Positions 10,487 through 23,400 of a stretch of DNA of 64,000 nucleotides are shown here, piece after piece. The notes under the pieces are model-generated. The model ran no database searches and was not told where the DNA came from. It saw only the letters and a list, made by a program, of their open reading frames with translations. Each line of letters starts with the position of its first letter. The stretch's first letter is position 1. Both the position numbers and the translations under genes were made by a program. Source of the stretch: Balanoglossus misakiensis (lineage: Eukaryota > Hemichordata); assembly GCA_040954595.2 (NCBI GenBank), contig CM082581.2:3162001-3226000 (forward strand). The letters run 5' to 3'.

Positions 10487-13400
10487 GTAAGGCGCTAGTT
10501 ATAGGTTTTTGCACGTTCAGAAAGTTTGAAGTTCCTCAAAACACTGATAGGAGCTCATAATTCTTATCATTGTTTCATGTATGATTATATAAGAATAACG
10601 ATTTGATATCCAGATTGCGTCACCCGACACGGCGGGACGTATCACGCTGGGGCTTACACGTTTTGTCGGCGATTGGGTCTTCGCCTTGTTAAAGATGACA
10701 GCGAAAGAAAACACACAGCTATAGTAAACACTTTAATCGAACGAGGCCTCGCAGACAGGCCGTTCTGGATAGATGGACAGTTAATTGACGGAGGAAGCTT
10801 AGCCACAAAAGACGGGGACATTTTGACCTACAAGCCAGAGTTTGGAAAGAAAACGGGAAAGTGCCTCCAACTGATGTGAGTTTAGCGTTTTGAAAATATA
10901 TTAAACTATGGAAAATAATGTTTGTTGTAGTCATTTTAATATAGGTTCACTTAAATCAATCTCTGGGAATCATGTGCAGAGGTACGCGATCCTTTAAATA
11001 AATAAGTGGGGACAGTATTGATTTTTAGTCTTCAGAAGAACATTTTTGGCAAATGCACACCCATACGTCAAGTGTATGGAAAATTTCCATCTGCAACTCT
11101 GAGATATGTCCGGTTTCGTCTAATCATTACCTTTGAACACCAAACCTTTTCTGTAAATTGCCTCATTTGTCTATTTTTCTAAGAATTTAGATCAAGTTTA
11201 CCTAATTCTCAATTATCTCCGGGTCTTAATCAAATTAAGGGGACATTTAGAAACGTTTCCAAATAGTTTGACAGAAGTAAGGTTGAGTGGCGTTAATGGG
11301 TGAAACTTAAATATGCATTCCTAACTTTTTAATTCACAGAAATAATAAATGGAAATATTCATCGTGTACGTACATCCGTAGCCCTTTATGTGAAAATGCA
11401 AGTAAGTTATAGTTTAACGGTACCCATTTATGTGAAAATGCATGTAAGTTATAGTTTAACGGTACCCATTTATGTGAGAATGCAAGTAAGTTATAGTTTA
11501 ACGGTACCCATTTATGTGAAAATGCAAGTAAGTTATAGTTTAACGGTACCCATTTATGTGAAAGTGCAAGTAAGTTATAGTTTAATGGTACCCATTTATG
11601 TGAAAATGCAAGTAAGTTATAGTTTAACGGTACCCATTTATGTGAAAATGCAAGAAAGTTGTAGTTTAATGAAAGATCTGTGCAACTTAGTTCAAGGTGT
11701 TCCTGGCGAGTGGTCTAATCTATACTGTTTTTTATCCTATAACATCTTGACTTTTTACTCACGGGAGTAATGCCTTTTTAGCCCACGTGTTCACACACGT
11801 GAGCTAATGTCGCTGCCTTTTCTGTGTGTGTGTGTGTGTGTTTGTCTGTTTGTCTGTCTGCAGGCATGCACGATACAGTCAAGGTGGCTGCATACGGACA
11901 GTGACTTAGTAATATCACTAGCAATATAGCTGAACGGATGCAGTGAAACTTTCCAGCTTTAAGATCAGCGAATCTGATATTGTCCCTTATCATATGCTCA
12001 TGCTGACATCATCTCCTCCTAGTGAATATCACCAAGTTTAGTGTGAAATATCACCGGTGATATTTCACTCTAAACGTCATCATTTCTTGCGCTGATACCC
12101 GGAACTATATTCATGAAAATGATGACCTTAATGTAAACAAACATAACCCGATACAGGGCCCGGTTTCATGAGATTTTATATACCGGTAGTCAACATCAAC
12201 AGTCATGGGGTTCTGATGGCCATGGACATGTGCTATAAATAAAAGATTTATCTTGTGTGATTGATTTGGAAAAAAAACGATCCTTAGTTACACCTGTAAA
12301 AAAATACCACCGCCTCGCTCAGACAGCAGGAAGAGATGTCAAACACCCTCGCTTCATCTTCATCCGAACACGTCGAAAATCGGGCAATTTCACGTGTGAA
12401 ATATTGTTCGATCAGTTCAAGTACGTGTCAGATGGAAGCGGCGACAACGGGTGGTATATTGAGCGACGCAGTGTTATATGGCGGCTCGTTCAATATCTAT
12501 GTTTCCAATGCGACGTCGACGGGATCATCCTCCATGACGACACAGCCCCCGCCACCGTACAAACGACGCCGTCATGCAGTCAGATATGACTCTCCGTGCT
12601 CATCAGAAAATTCGCAAAAAATGAGCAGACTTTGAGACTCTTGAACTTTGAAATGAAAGGCTTTATTGGCAATTTAACTGATTTCATACCGATTTTGAAT
12701 CTCATCGCGATGTTCATGACGTTCACCCCACGTCGCATCACACTCGTCTTCGACTCGTGTGATGCGGCTCACAACCCACACTCGGCCAAATATGGCCCAA
12801 CAAGAGGTGATATGGGGCGATAACCTCATAATGTACTACAGTTCCTAATATTGTGTTATGCTTAATCATGGTGGCTCAATGTCGCATCATATCACTCACA
12901 TATGTAGGAACGGTTTTATGCGCTTTCGTAGATTGAAAAGATCCGTCAATTATTGGACAAACCCTCTACAGAAACAATGGTTCACGCATGTATCACCACC
13001 CATAGCAGCTAGATTATTGCAATAGTCTTTTATTTGGTCTCACTAAGACTCAACTTGTTCGTCTCCAATCACTCCAAAATGCTGCAGCTCGCCTCAAGTT
13101 TAAAACCATGATATTTGTTTACAAAATCATTCATGATCTTGCACCACTTTATTTGATTCTACACCCCTATATACCAGAGAACCCAGATCAATGTGTACAA
13201 GGTGTATGGCCAAAGCTTTCAGAGTTTGTGCACTGCCTCTGTGGAACTCGTTGCCGCCTGCCATTCGCAATGCTGGATCTATGGACTATTTTAAAAGGGG
13301 TTTAAAGACCCACCTTTTTATTCATCACTATCTTAATTGGAGTTATACTCACCGTCTCTGGGGAATTCTTTGTTTATTGTTCCCTCTTGATTCTACTTTA

Positions 13401-16400
13401 TCTCATGGTTTGATTAGCATCTTTAGTTATTACATTCTATGTAAAATGCACTGAGACGTATGAGTAGCAATGGCTTCATCGAGAATCGGGTCAGAACGGT
13501 GAAAGATCTATTCACGAAAGCCCGCGAGACAGGCACAGACCCGCATGTAGCTATGCTATGTCTACGCACAACGCCCATTGATCACAACTTACCGTCACCC
13601 TGCGAGGTGTTAAATTAACGCATATATTATAAGTCAAACCTACCGGGCAGGATGCCACACAATGCGAGTCGCCATAGTGATGCATTGCAACGCTGTCAAG
13701 ACCCGTCAGTGAAGCGTTTTGAGAGCAACCTTCCCTGTCCCAGTTGAAGGCACACCAATCCATCCGTGTGCAAACACCCCATGAACAAGACATGGGAACC
13801 GGGCAAGATCATTACGGCACCACCGAACCGCGATCTTATACAGTTGAGACCTTGCGTGGTGTGAACAGGCGTAATAGACGCCACATCAGGCCCAACACAG
13901 AGATCTTCCGTGAAGAAGACCTACGTACGCGTCGTCATGACAACGACTTCACCATAGATGTACCGGGACCGCTGTCGCAGCACTCGCACTACGTCGTTCT
14001 CATGAGGTCAACTTGTGACATTTTAGTTTTGGGCACAGGGATTTCTTCAGGAATATGATAGAAACTGAAAAACGTTGTTGTCGGTCAGCCTTTTTCTTCT
14101 TCTTCTGCCTTTCTCTTACCGGTGCGATTTTATTCTTTATGTTGCCGAATAAACCCAGGCTACCCTGCTCGCACGACGCGCCCTCTTTTGGCGAACTCTT
14201 CCTACCGCCTGCCAGATCTCCAGCCTGACCTCCTTATTGAAAAACAGGGTTTACCGTTTTACCTGACCGGCAATCAACAAGTGTATGATAGGGACAGTGT
14301 AGCAAGGAATGTTTTGGAGCTATGATCAACTAATTTTTAATGCACAGCGTCTTAAAGTTTCATTTTACTTTGGATATGAGTCTGTTCACAGTAGTATTTT
14401 TTCTTTAAGTGGTCATAATGTATAGGTTTATTTTCTGAATACGTGGATAATAATCGGTTTGGGGTTTTCGTTGTTGTTTTCCTAAAAAGCGGACGACGAG
14501 TAAAGGTTAATAAAATGCGTCAAATCAAAATAGACTTTTTTTCGTTTTTGAATTTTTACGGGAAAGAAATGGCGTTGTTTTCTATTCTGCAGCATCTTTC
14601 GACTTAACTACCACATTGAATGGTATGGTGGCTACACACCAGCTATGTGAGAAGCTTGGGATGCGTCTTCTTGCTGGCAGCACTTGGAGAAACAAAATGT
14701 ACTGTGAGTACTATGATTGTCCTAGATGGGAGACTGCAATGTGGATTGACGCCACCATCACGGCAGATGGCACTGTGAAGACGGGCAGAGGTTTGATATT
14801 GGAACACACGCATTTTGCTCCCAACCAGAAGCTTGACGCCGGATCGTGTATTTACGTACAGTGAGTCGATGTCTGTTCAAGCTATTTTCCACAGGGCTAC
14901 ACAGTAGATATAATTTGTCATTGCTAACATGACGTTAACTGTCGTGGATTTTGGAACTTCGAGATTACAAAGTAGAAATGATGGCATTTGAATGATTTGC
15001 ATATGTGTTGCTGCTAAAAAAAACATTATCATTGCACTATTTTGGTATTTTGTCAAGTTTTGGTTATTTTCTTTATCTGCTATACCGTCTGAATTGCAAA
15101 GCACAATTTGACCATAATAATTTACAGCTAACACTGACAGCTAACTATCTGACTTAAATATCCAACGATTTTGGAAAACTAAGCCAGGGTATGGCTGTAC
15201 CGGTTAATAAATTTATCAATAATGCAAACTTCGCAGGCTGGTCATAAGTCCATTCTGTAGAGATCATTATAGACACCGCATAGTGATCGTTATAGATACC
15301 GTATGATTATCATTAAAGACACTGTGCAGTAATCATTTTTTTAACTTTGATAAGCGTTGAACAATGAATCTTTATACAGGTGTCACTCATGTGAATGGTT
15401 CACTGAAGACTGTAATAAACCACTGGGTTTACTTTGCGAGGATAACGGTAAGTATTTCGAGACCGCAGCGATAAATCTCGTTTCCTACACATTTGACCAC
15501 CTGTGTAGTAATGAGGTGTGTATACATTCAACATATGCCATTATACATGGAACGTAGACAAATGCATACGCATGGTAACTACCGCGTGGAAGAAAGTCAC
15601 ATTGGAAATGTCAAAATGAATAATGCACCATTGCTTAACAATTGTTGCTTTCGGAAAATGGATAATTGAAACAAACGTTGTATTAATCACCAACGTGTTC
15701 GTGTCGTAACCAAATGAGATAATGCACATGTAAAACTTCTGTCTTATTTGAAATTCGGTGTATTGTCTTGCAAACATACATTTCCCTTGAGTGCACATTT
15801 GATATTCATATATGTTAAACGCTTTGCCATAATGCCTTATCTGTACCAATGGATAATGCTAAAGTGCTTAACCCAGCTGAAGGGGCTCCGAAGTACATCT
15901 TGATATGGTCACATTTCATTCGCTCGAACTTGTGAAGTTCGAGAGTATTAAAGTAGGCACATAATAGTTAATGCATGAATTTACTGTCTCTTATGACTGC
16001 CGAAATAAGACGAAAAGGGAAAAGAAATGATTAAACATGTTGGTTCAGGAAATGCATGAATTAAACAAAGGTTGTTGACAATGGGGTTCACGTCACAACC
16101 TGGGTAGATTATGTTTAAGTACATGTGTTGGATTTCATAGAAATTTGGCACTGACTTGCCAACTTGTCTTCTGAAGGAATGTGTTCTATATTCAGTGTTA
16201 TTTTAATCATTAGTGCTTCCCAATTTATGAAATTTTGCCACCTCTCACATTATCTGCATTTTACCTTTGCAACACTCAGATGATGACTTACTTCTGCTGC
16301 GGGAGAGGTTGGTCAAGATAAGTGCCGATGATTTCAGAACAGCTGATGTGGTAAGGGACCGTTCAGTTTTTACGGCCGGGGGGCCCGGCAAAATCCAGGG

Positions 16401-19400
16401 GGTCACTTAAATTTTGAAGTCCAAAAGGGGGGGGGTCATCTGGGTTTTTAAACGTTTAGGGGGGTCACATACTTTTGCCACCGAACTTTTGCTTTTAAGT
16501 CCACTAAATTGCAGTTTCGCGCCCTTTATTTTACAAAATGTTCTAATGTGGGAGGGGGACACCCACCCCTCCATTCTTCGCCACATTGCATTTATTCGCT
16601 GGTTTGCCTAGTGTACCAGAGCAGACTTCTTGCCACCCCACTCCCGATGCTTACTTTGAGTGGAGTGGCAAAATTAAAATTTGTCCTCCCTAACATTGAG
16701 TTAATTTGCTTTTGAGTTCATTAAATTGCAACTTTGAGCACCATATTTTACAAAATTTTCTTATGTGGGAGGGGGACACCCCCTCCCACACCCACCCCGC
16801 CCCCTCCACTTTTCTTGTTTTACCGATTCTAGCAACTATTGTATTGACTTGTCATTTTAATTTGTTCATACATTTCTTTATTGCAACGATATACTATTAT
16901 ATACTTCAATTACTTTAAGAAATTTACAATTGAGGTGTGAGGAGCCTCATTCCCTTTATTGCATACAGTGTACATAGGATCAGGACGGCGAATGTTTTCG
17001 GCGTGGGGGGGGGCATCATATTTTTGGGTCTGTCAAAGGGGGGTCATCATTTTTTGGTCCTGGGTGAAGGGGGGTTCGGCCTGATTTTGAAAACCGATGA
17101 CACAAACTTGCCCCCCCCCCCCCGGCCGCAAAAACTGAACGGTCCCTAAGAAAGGTGCCAATCATTTGAGACTGCTGTAATGCACTATATTATATTCATA
17201 GACCCGTTACCAGAGTGTGACGTCATACTTTAGTAATATGAAATCGACAGATTTCATATTACCATAGTACGACGTCACTGCCAATAATTCTGCCGGAACT
17301 ACTTTCAGTTTGTAAACAAATGGAAATACTTTCCTACGATGTTATATTTAAGCAATAAAACACCCCCAGCTTTTCATCATTCAACCAAGCAAAAGCAGAA
17401 GAAATAAAAACTCTCATCATGCAGTCACCTACCAAATCATGTTGCCTTGATCCACTTCCAACTTCGATACTAAAGAAATGCCTAGATACACTACTTCAGT
17501 ACATAACTGCGACAATAAACCTCTCTCTTCAATCTGGACAAGTACCCACAGCATTCAAGTCTGCCGTTGTCACCCCGTTACTCAAGAAGGCTTCTCTGGA
17601 CATTAACATCCTTAAGAACTACCGTCCAGTCTCAAATCTACCATTCCTCTCTAAAGTCCTGGAAAAAGTTATAGCCACTCAACTCACCACTTATCTCACC
17701 GCTAACTCACTATTGGAACCACTACAATCTGCATACAGACAATACCACAGTACTGAAACCGCTCTCCTGAAAGTTCATGACGACATTTGCATGTCTCTCG
17801 ACTCCGGAAAGTGTGTCATACTTGTCCTTTTGGATCTTTCAGCTGCATTTGACACCATTGACCACAGCTTACTGTTAAACCGGCTCTCGGACCTTGGCAT
17901 TACAGATGTCGCCCTCAAATGGTTCGAATCGTATCTCATGGACAGACATCAGTCAGTAATTATTGGAAATGTCACCAGTAAACCCCGTCTTCTTCCCGTC
18001 AGTCCTCGGACCACTTTTGTTCACCATATACATCTCTCCACTAGGGAAACTTATTCGTCAACATGGCCTGGAATTTCACCAATATGCAGATGACAACCAA
18101 TTATACCTGTCCTTCTCCCAAAATGATTCATCAACCGCTGTCAGTTCCATCGAGGCCGGTATCTGTGACATCAAGCACTGGATGACGGAAAACATGTTGC
18201 AACTCAACGACTCCAAAACAGAAGTGGTACACAACGGCTGGGGGTGTTTTATTGCTATTATATTATACCAGTATATTGAGACTTTGCATAAAACATTTTA
18301 AAAAGGCATTTTCTTTGACTATGAGTTTTGCGTGATATATGACTGTGGTATGTGACGAATATATCACAGTCACGTGTCGTGTCTCGACCAATAAAATAGC
18401 GTGATTTACACCATCAATATACTGGTATAATATAATGCGTAATACTATAGTGGGTGGGCTTTAATGTTAGCGACAGAGCGGCACATAGCTTTGTCGTCGA
18501 ACGACATTAGCAGAACATTGTAAAATTGACCACAAACGCAGTGAAACAACTTAGGAAATTTCTAGAGGAGACAGAAGATGTTTTAGCGACAGGTCTACAT
18601 GATATTCTGTCGAAATTGTTCATCGCATCGAGGCAGAGCGCGCGCCGGGTCTGACTACGAGCCGGACACATACTCCCTCACAATATACCAGGGTAGGATC
18701 GACAGCACGCTCTGTTGCCTTACCACGCTCGGTCATCCACACCAACTCACGTCTGTCGATCGCAGCGTCTCCCTTTCAGCCTAAATCATCGGAGGGGGTA
18801 TCGTAGCGGCTGCAGCTGCGGGAATTTTTTCTGGGGCCACCATGACCGGGTGTACGATCAACGTAGCCATCAATGTTGCTGGAACCGCGAGTCAGCCAGC
18901 GCCGCGACCGTGTAAACGTCGAGCCGTAATCTACGATACAAGCGATAGTTCACAGGATTGAGATGTTGACTGTTTGATTTCGTGACTGTTGAATTTGTTG
19001 TGAAACAATACATTTTAAAACTAGTTGACAAATACTAGTTCGACTTGCACGGATGTGCCGTCTCACTATGGTCTGACACAAAATTTATGAATGAGTTGAA
19101 TCAGCTGGGCTGAGCCTCTTCACTATTTTTTCTCTATATCCATGCGCAGCTTGAAATAATTAAAACCCTTCCGAAACCATTAAAATCAATTTTATTGCAA
19201 ATTATATTATATTATAGCTTTGTCAATACCAGTGAATTGTGTTACGTCATAGCTGTACATTATTACTGATAATGTATCGTGTTATTACACGGACGCGCGA
19301 CGCGCCCAAGAACCAGTGGACGTGTACAATTTCCGACTGAATAACGGAGGTTTTCAAACAATGCGATCATTTTAAGGGCTAAAAAAGAAATGCAAACGTA

Positions 19401-20388
19401 TACAGAATAAATACGGCGATATTTATTAATTTCCAAACCTGACCTCGACTGGCGATTTGTTTATTTTTTTCTGCCTACTGAGGCAGTACTTGTCGTCTGC
19501 TCTTGAATCACGCGCAGTCAACATGACTCGCTCACGCACGTAAAGCAAACCTCTCGATGATGCTGGATTTGACATTCGTTCACCATACATACCGTGTACC
19601 AAGCAGTCATGTCAACGAAGATATACGTAAAAAGTTATGCCGCAAGTGTCACTGTCGTGTTGTCTACGCGGTACGGCGGGTCGATCAAGGGCGAGTTTAT
19701 TTATATATTGCAACCTTCCTAGCGCCCGTATAGTTACGTAAACTTTCCTGAGAACGCAAACGAATGCAAATATTCCCTCACCAAGATTTCACAAAAATCG
19801 AAACTTTTTCAGATATATTTCAGCAGAACCCTTAAATGAATTTTCACTTGCGTTAATAAACCTTCATTATTTATTTCCTGTTGTTTGAATATGATACTAG
19901 AAATGTACAATACACCAAATGACCGCGATCACCTGATACGTTGATTACGCCATTGCTCCGTTCGCGATCTCCGTGTCCGAGTCTGAGTTTTTCGCACCTA
20001 TAGTATTTTAAAGATTTTTGAAGTCTGCAAATTCACTGGCATTGACAAAACTATAAAATAATAAGAATAATGTACGCCCCAAAGACCCATAATGGACTTA
20101 AGCACACATTGTACTCCATAATGTGCTCGGCATTAGTCTCGCACATTATGTTGCACAATGTGTGCTTTCGTCCATGAATAAAGTGACAAGAATTCGAAAT
20201 GCACTTTAAAGGTCCTTTTGGGATATGAAAATTTTGTGACAAATAAAGCTACATACTAAATACATACATACATACATACATACATACATACATACATACA
20301 TACATACATACATACATACATACATACATACATACATACATACATACATACATACATACATACATACATACATACATACATACATACA

Positions 20389-20460
<72 letters not shown>

Positions 20461-23400
20461 TACATACATACATACATACATACATACATACATACAAATA
20501 AAGCCACATACTTAATAAAGCCACATACTAAATAATTGTCTATTCTTTTGCCAGGGTCTCAGTGTAATTGACAAGTTGGACACTTTAACCTCTGACCTTT
20601 CAAAAGAAAGTGTCATATTTGAAGGAAGAATTCTATTTGCTAAAGGTATTGTAATATGTTGTTGTTTTAACCAAGATGATTCTGTGACATCGGTTTTCAT
20701 CATAACACCGTCCGCATATAATATTGAAATCGTGTGGTTGCCGGGACAAATAAGGGTCCGGTTATTTTCCCCAACACGATCACAGAGAATTTCACTTACA
20801 AAATGGCGACGATACCGTTCTCGGTCGACAGTCTCCGACTGCACATCAACGGGTATCGAATGAAATACTTCTCGTAGTTTGATGCCCCACAATCCAGTGT
20901 AGAGGACGTCTGGATAGGCGGACCTTCTTCTGCTGGAACCTCTTTGAGTTGTCTTCAACTAACAGGAGAAACAACTCACACAACACGGAGCTGTAGTAAC
21001 GTACGTCTTTTTATTGTGGCCGGTCGCCCAATGTACAGAACTTCCCGCCTAAAGTTGCAACATTACCATAGGTCCTACGCGACGTTACTAGGCAACGAAC
21101 AGAATTTAGGTACAATGAAACTACATAGAACTAGAAGTGCATGGAAAACCCACATTTGTAATAGTGTTAGGAATTGTGCTATAGCCTGTTTTACTGTCTA
21201 CAGATGACGTTCAATGTCTCTGTCACAATATCATCCAATAGTGTACATACGATATTCGTTTCAGACGCAGAAAAATAGGACCTTGCAATTTTAAGCTGCT
21301 TCAACTACATTTCGTTGTTTCCTCTATTCATGCAAATTATTGTTGACCGTCAAATACGTTACATATAGCTTAGAAACAAATCGAGCATTGGGTATTGTTA
21401 AATGATTCACTGAATTAGAAGTAGAAGGATAGGACTCTACTATCCCTCCATCATTTTTCCAAATGGCTACAAGACATGAAATTTACCCAATATGCACCAG
21501 GCATTGGTGTAAAGCCGAGACAAACAGACAGTCTCACAGAGTGCCAATGATTACTTTTTTCAGAAACACTGAATGTCGTGCAAAAAGTGATAGACAGAAT
21601 GCAGTCCCTAATTGACGCCAATCCGAGCGAGAAGCTGATTCCCGGACTAGCAAATCACCTGACAAAGATAACTACGAAAGTATTCCACCAGTTGTCAATG
21701 TTTATACTGAAAGTGACTGATTTGGGACACGGACCAATTATCGTGAAAACTTTTTCTCTTGTGCTGCATCTGGAAAAGAATTTCGTGCAGGACTTGTGCA
21801 ACGTCCCCATATTGATTGGAGATGGAAGTGGATTCAATATTCCACCAGTAGACAGTATGTTTCCACAATTGTCGCGGGACTCAGTCTTGAACAGGATGGT
21901 TTGTATACAAGTCGAAAATCAGAAGACAATCTCACTTTCGTTTTCTATCGTACATTGCTCTATTCTTGTATATTGATATTTGTCTAACTATTTGTCATTA
22001 GGACTCTTCCACCAGTCAAGTCATTATGGTAATGAACTATACGTGGATATTAGTGTTCGTTAGTGCACCCATTGTCATTTTTTCACAAAATAAGTCCATA
22101 AACATTTCTTATTATGGTCTTTGGTTTAAAGTACAATTCTGTTGTTGTCATAATGCGTTCTGGTGCTCGAGGATTAATTATATAAAGTTTGTTTGTTTTT
22201 TTAGATTTTCCGATTCGGTGGGAATCCTCACAGATTGGCAAATAGGACACATGGCTTCACAACCGATATACTGTCCCTGGAATTCAGAGATGAAGATGGT
22301 AATGAGATAAAAGGTGTGTTTTCATTAAAGTCATCAGTGGTATCATAACATTCGCATGGAACTCGCAAAAATACTTCAAATCTTTGGAAACAACGTGCAT
22401 TTCTGGAACTCCTTGTCTTAAGCGGTTAAAGATTGGGCTAGGGCATAATGTCATAATGAAAAACTTAATTTTCGGATATGATCAATTACGGAGAAACATA
22501 TCATTTTACCAGTTAATGTCGCACCATTAAAACTTAAATTGAAATGACGCATTCCTTCTTTTAAACATCTTTACACAAAAACCCAGCGATCTATTAGTGT
22601 AACAATACTCGCTCATATTTTTCATCGTGGAGGGCGAAACTCAAGTAAAGACCAATTTGTGAGTTCAGTTTAGACATAAGTTTGAATTATCAGAGAACAT
22701 TGTTATTTTCAGTGAAAAATGCATCAGAGGATCTCGGCGTATTGCTTGGTAATTATCAGACACCTAGAAATGAAAGCATCGTATCCGGGTTGTACGTGGA
22801 CAGAGAAGCAGTCACTCACTATGCATTGACAGTTACGGTAAACCTCACACATTCTGAAACTAACCGACGATTGCATGTTAGCCACTCTACTCTTTGAAAG
22901 TACCATCAAACCACCCATCTTGGTGTGATGGCCAACCGGCTGGCAAAGCCCAATGTAAATATGAACTCAAGTCATAACCATACGGATATACGGATGTATT
23001 TCTCAGCATGCAACATGCCTCTGTCATCATGATCCTAGGTCTGATGCCCAATGACACAACATGTGAATGAAACACGCAAAAAACGACATACTAAATCAAA
23101 AAGTTTATTCGTACCATTTGTGGAATTCATTTTGCATTGGTTTCTCATCGTTGTAGGCACTAGCGAGATACTATGCAATGCAAATCACCATGGAAGCACC
23201 AGGGCCTATCTTTGAAACTACTACAGCATACGTGTCGCTTGAAAGATTTGACGCCGTTGGTGGCAACAATGGTTTCCATTATGTAACTGACTTGGTATTT
23301 GCAGGGTGCACAGCATCCATATTTCTACCAGAGGCAAAGATCACCAAGACGGGCTTGTATTACATAGTCTTTGACCTTACCAGTGGTAAGATTGTGGTCT

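Noticed and set aside
11390-11770. 126-codon frame with [10 protein letters not shown] repeats
   Set aside because: The 42-bp minisatellite keeps any stop-free frame open; the real exon uses another frame and ends at the first GTAAGT.
20206-20524. Long Met-Tyr-Val-Cys open frames on the minus strand
   Set aside because: They are translations of a CATA/CA microsatellite and have no other composition.
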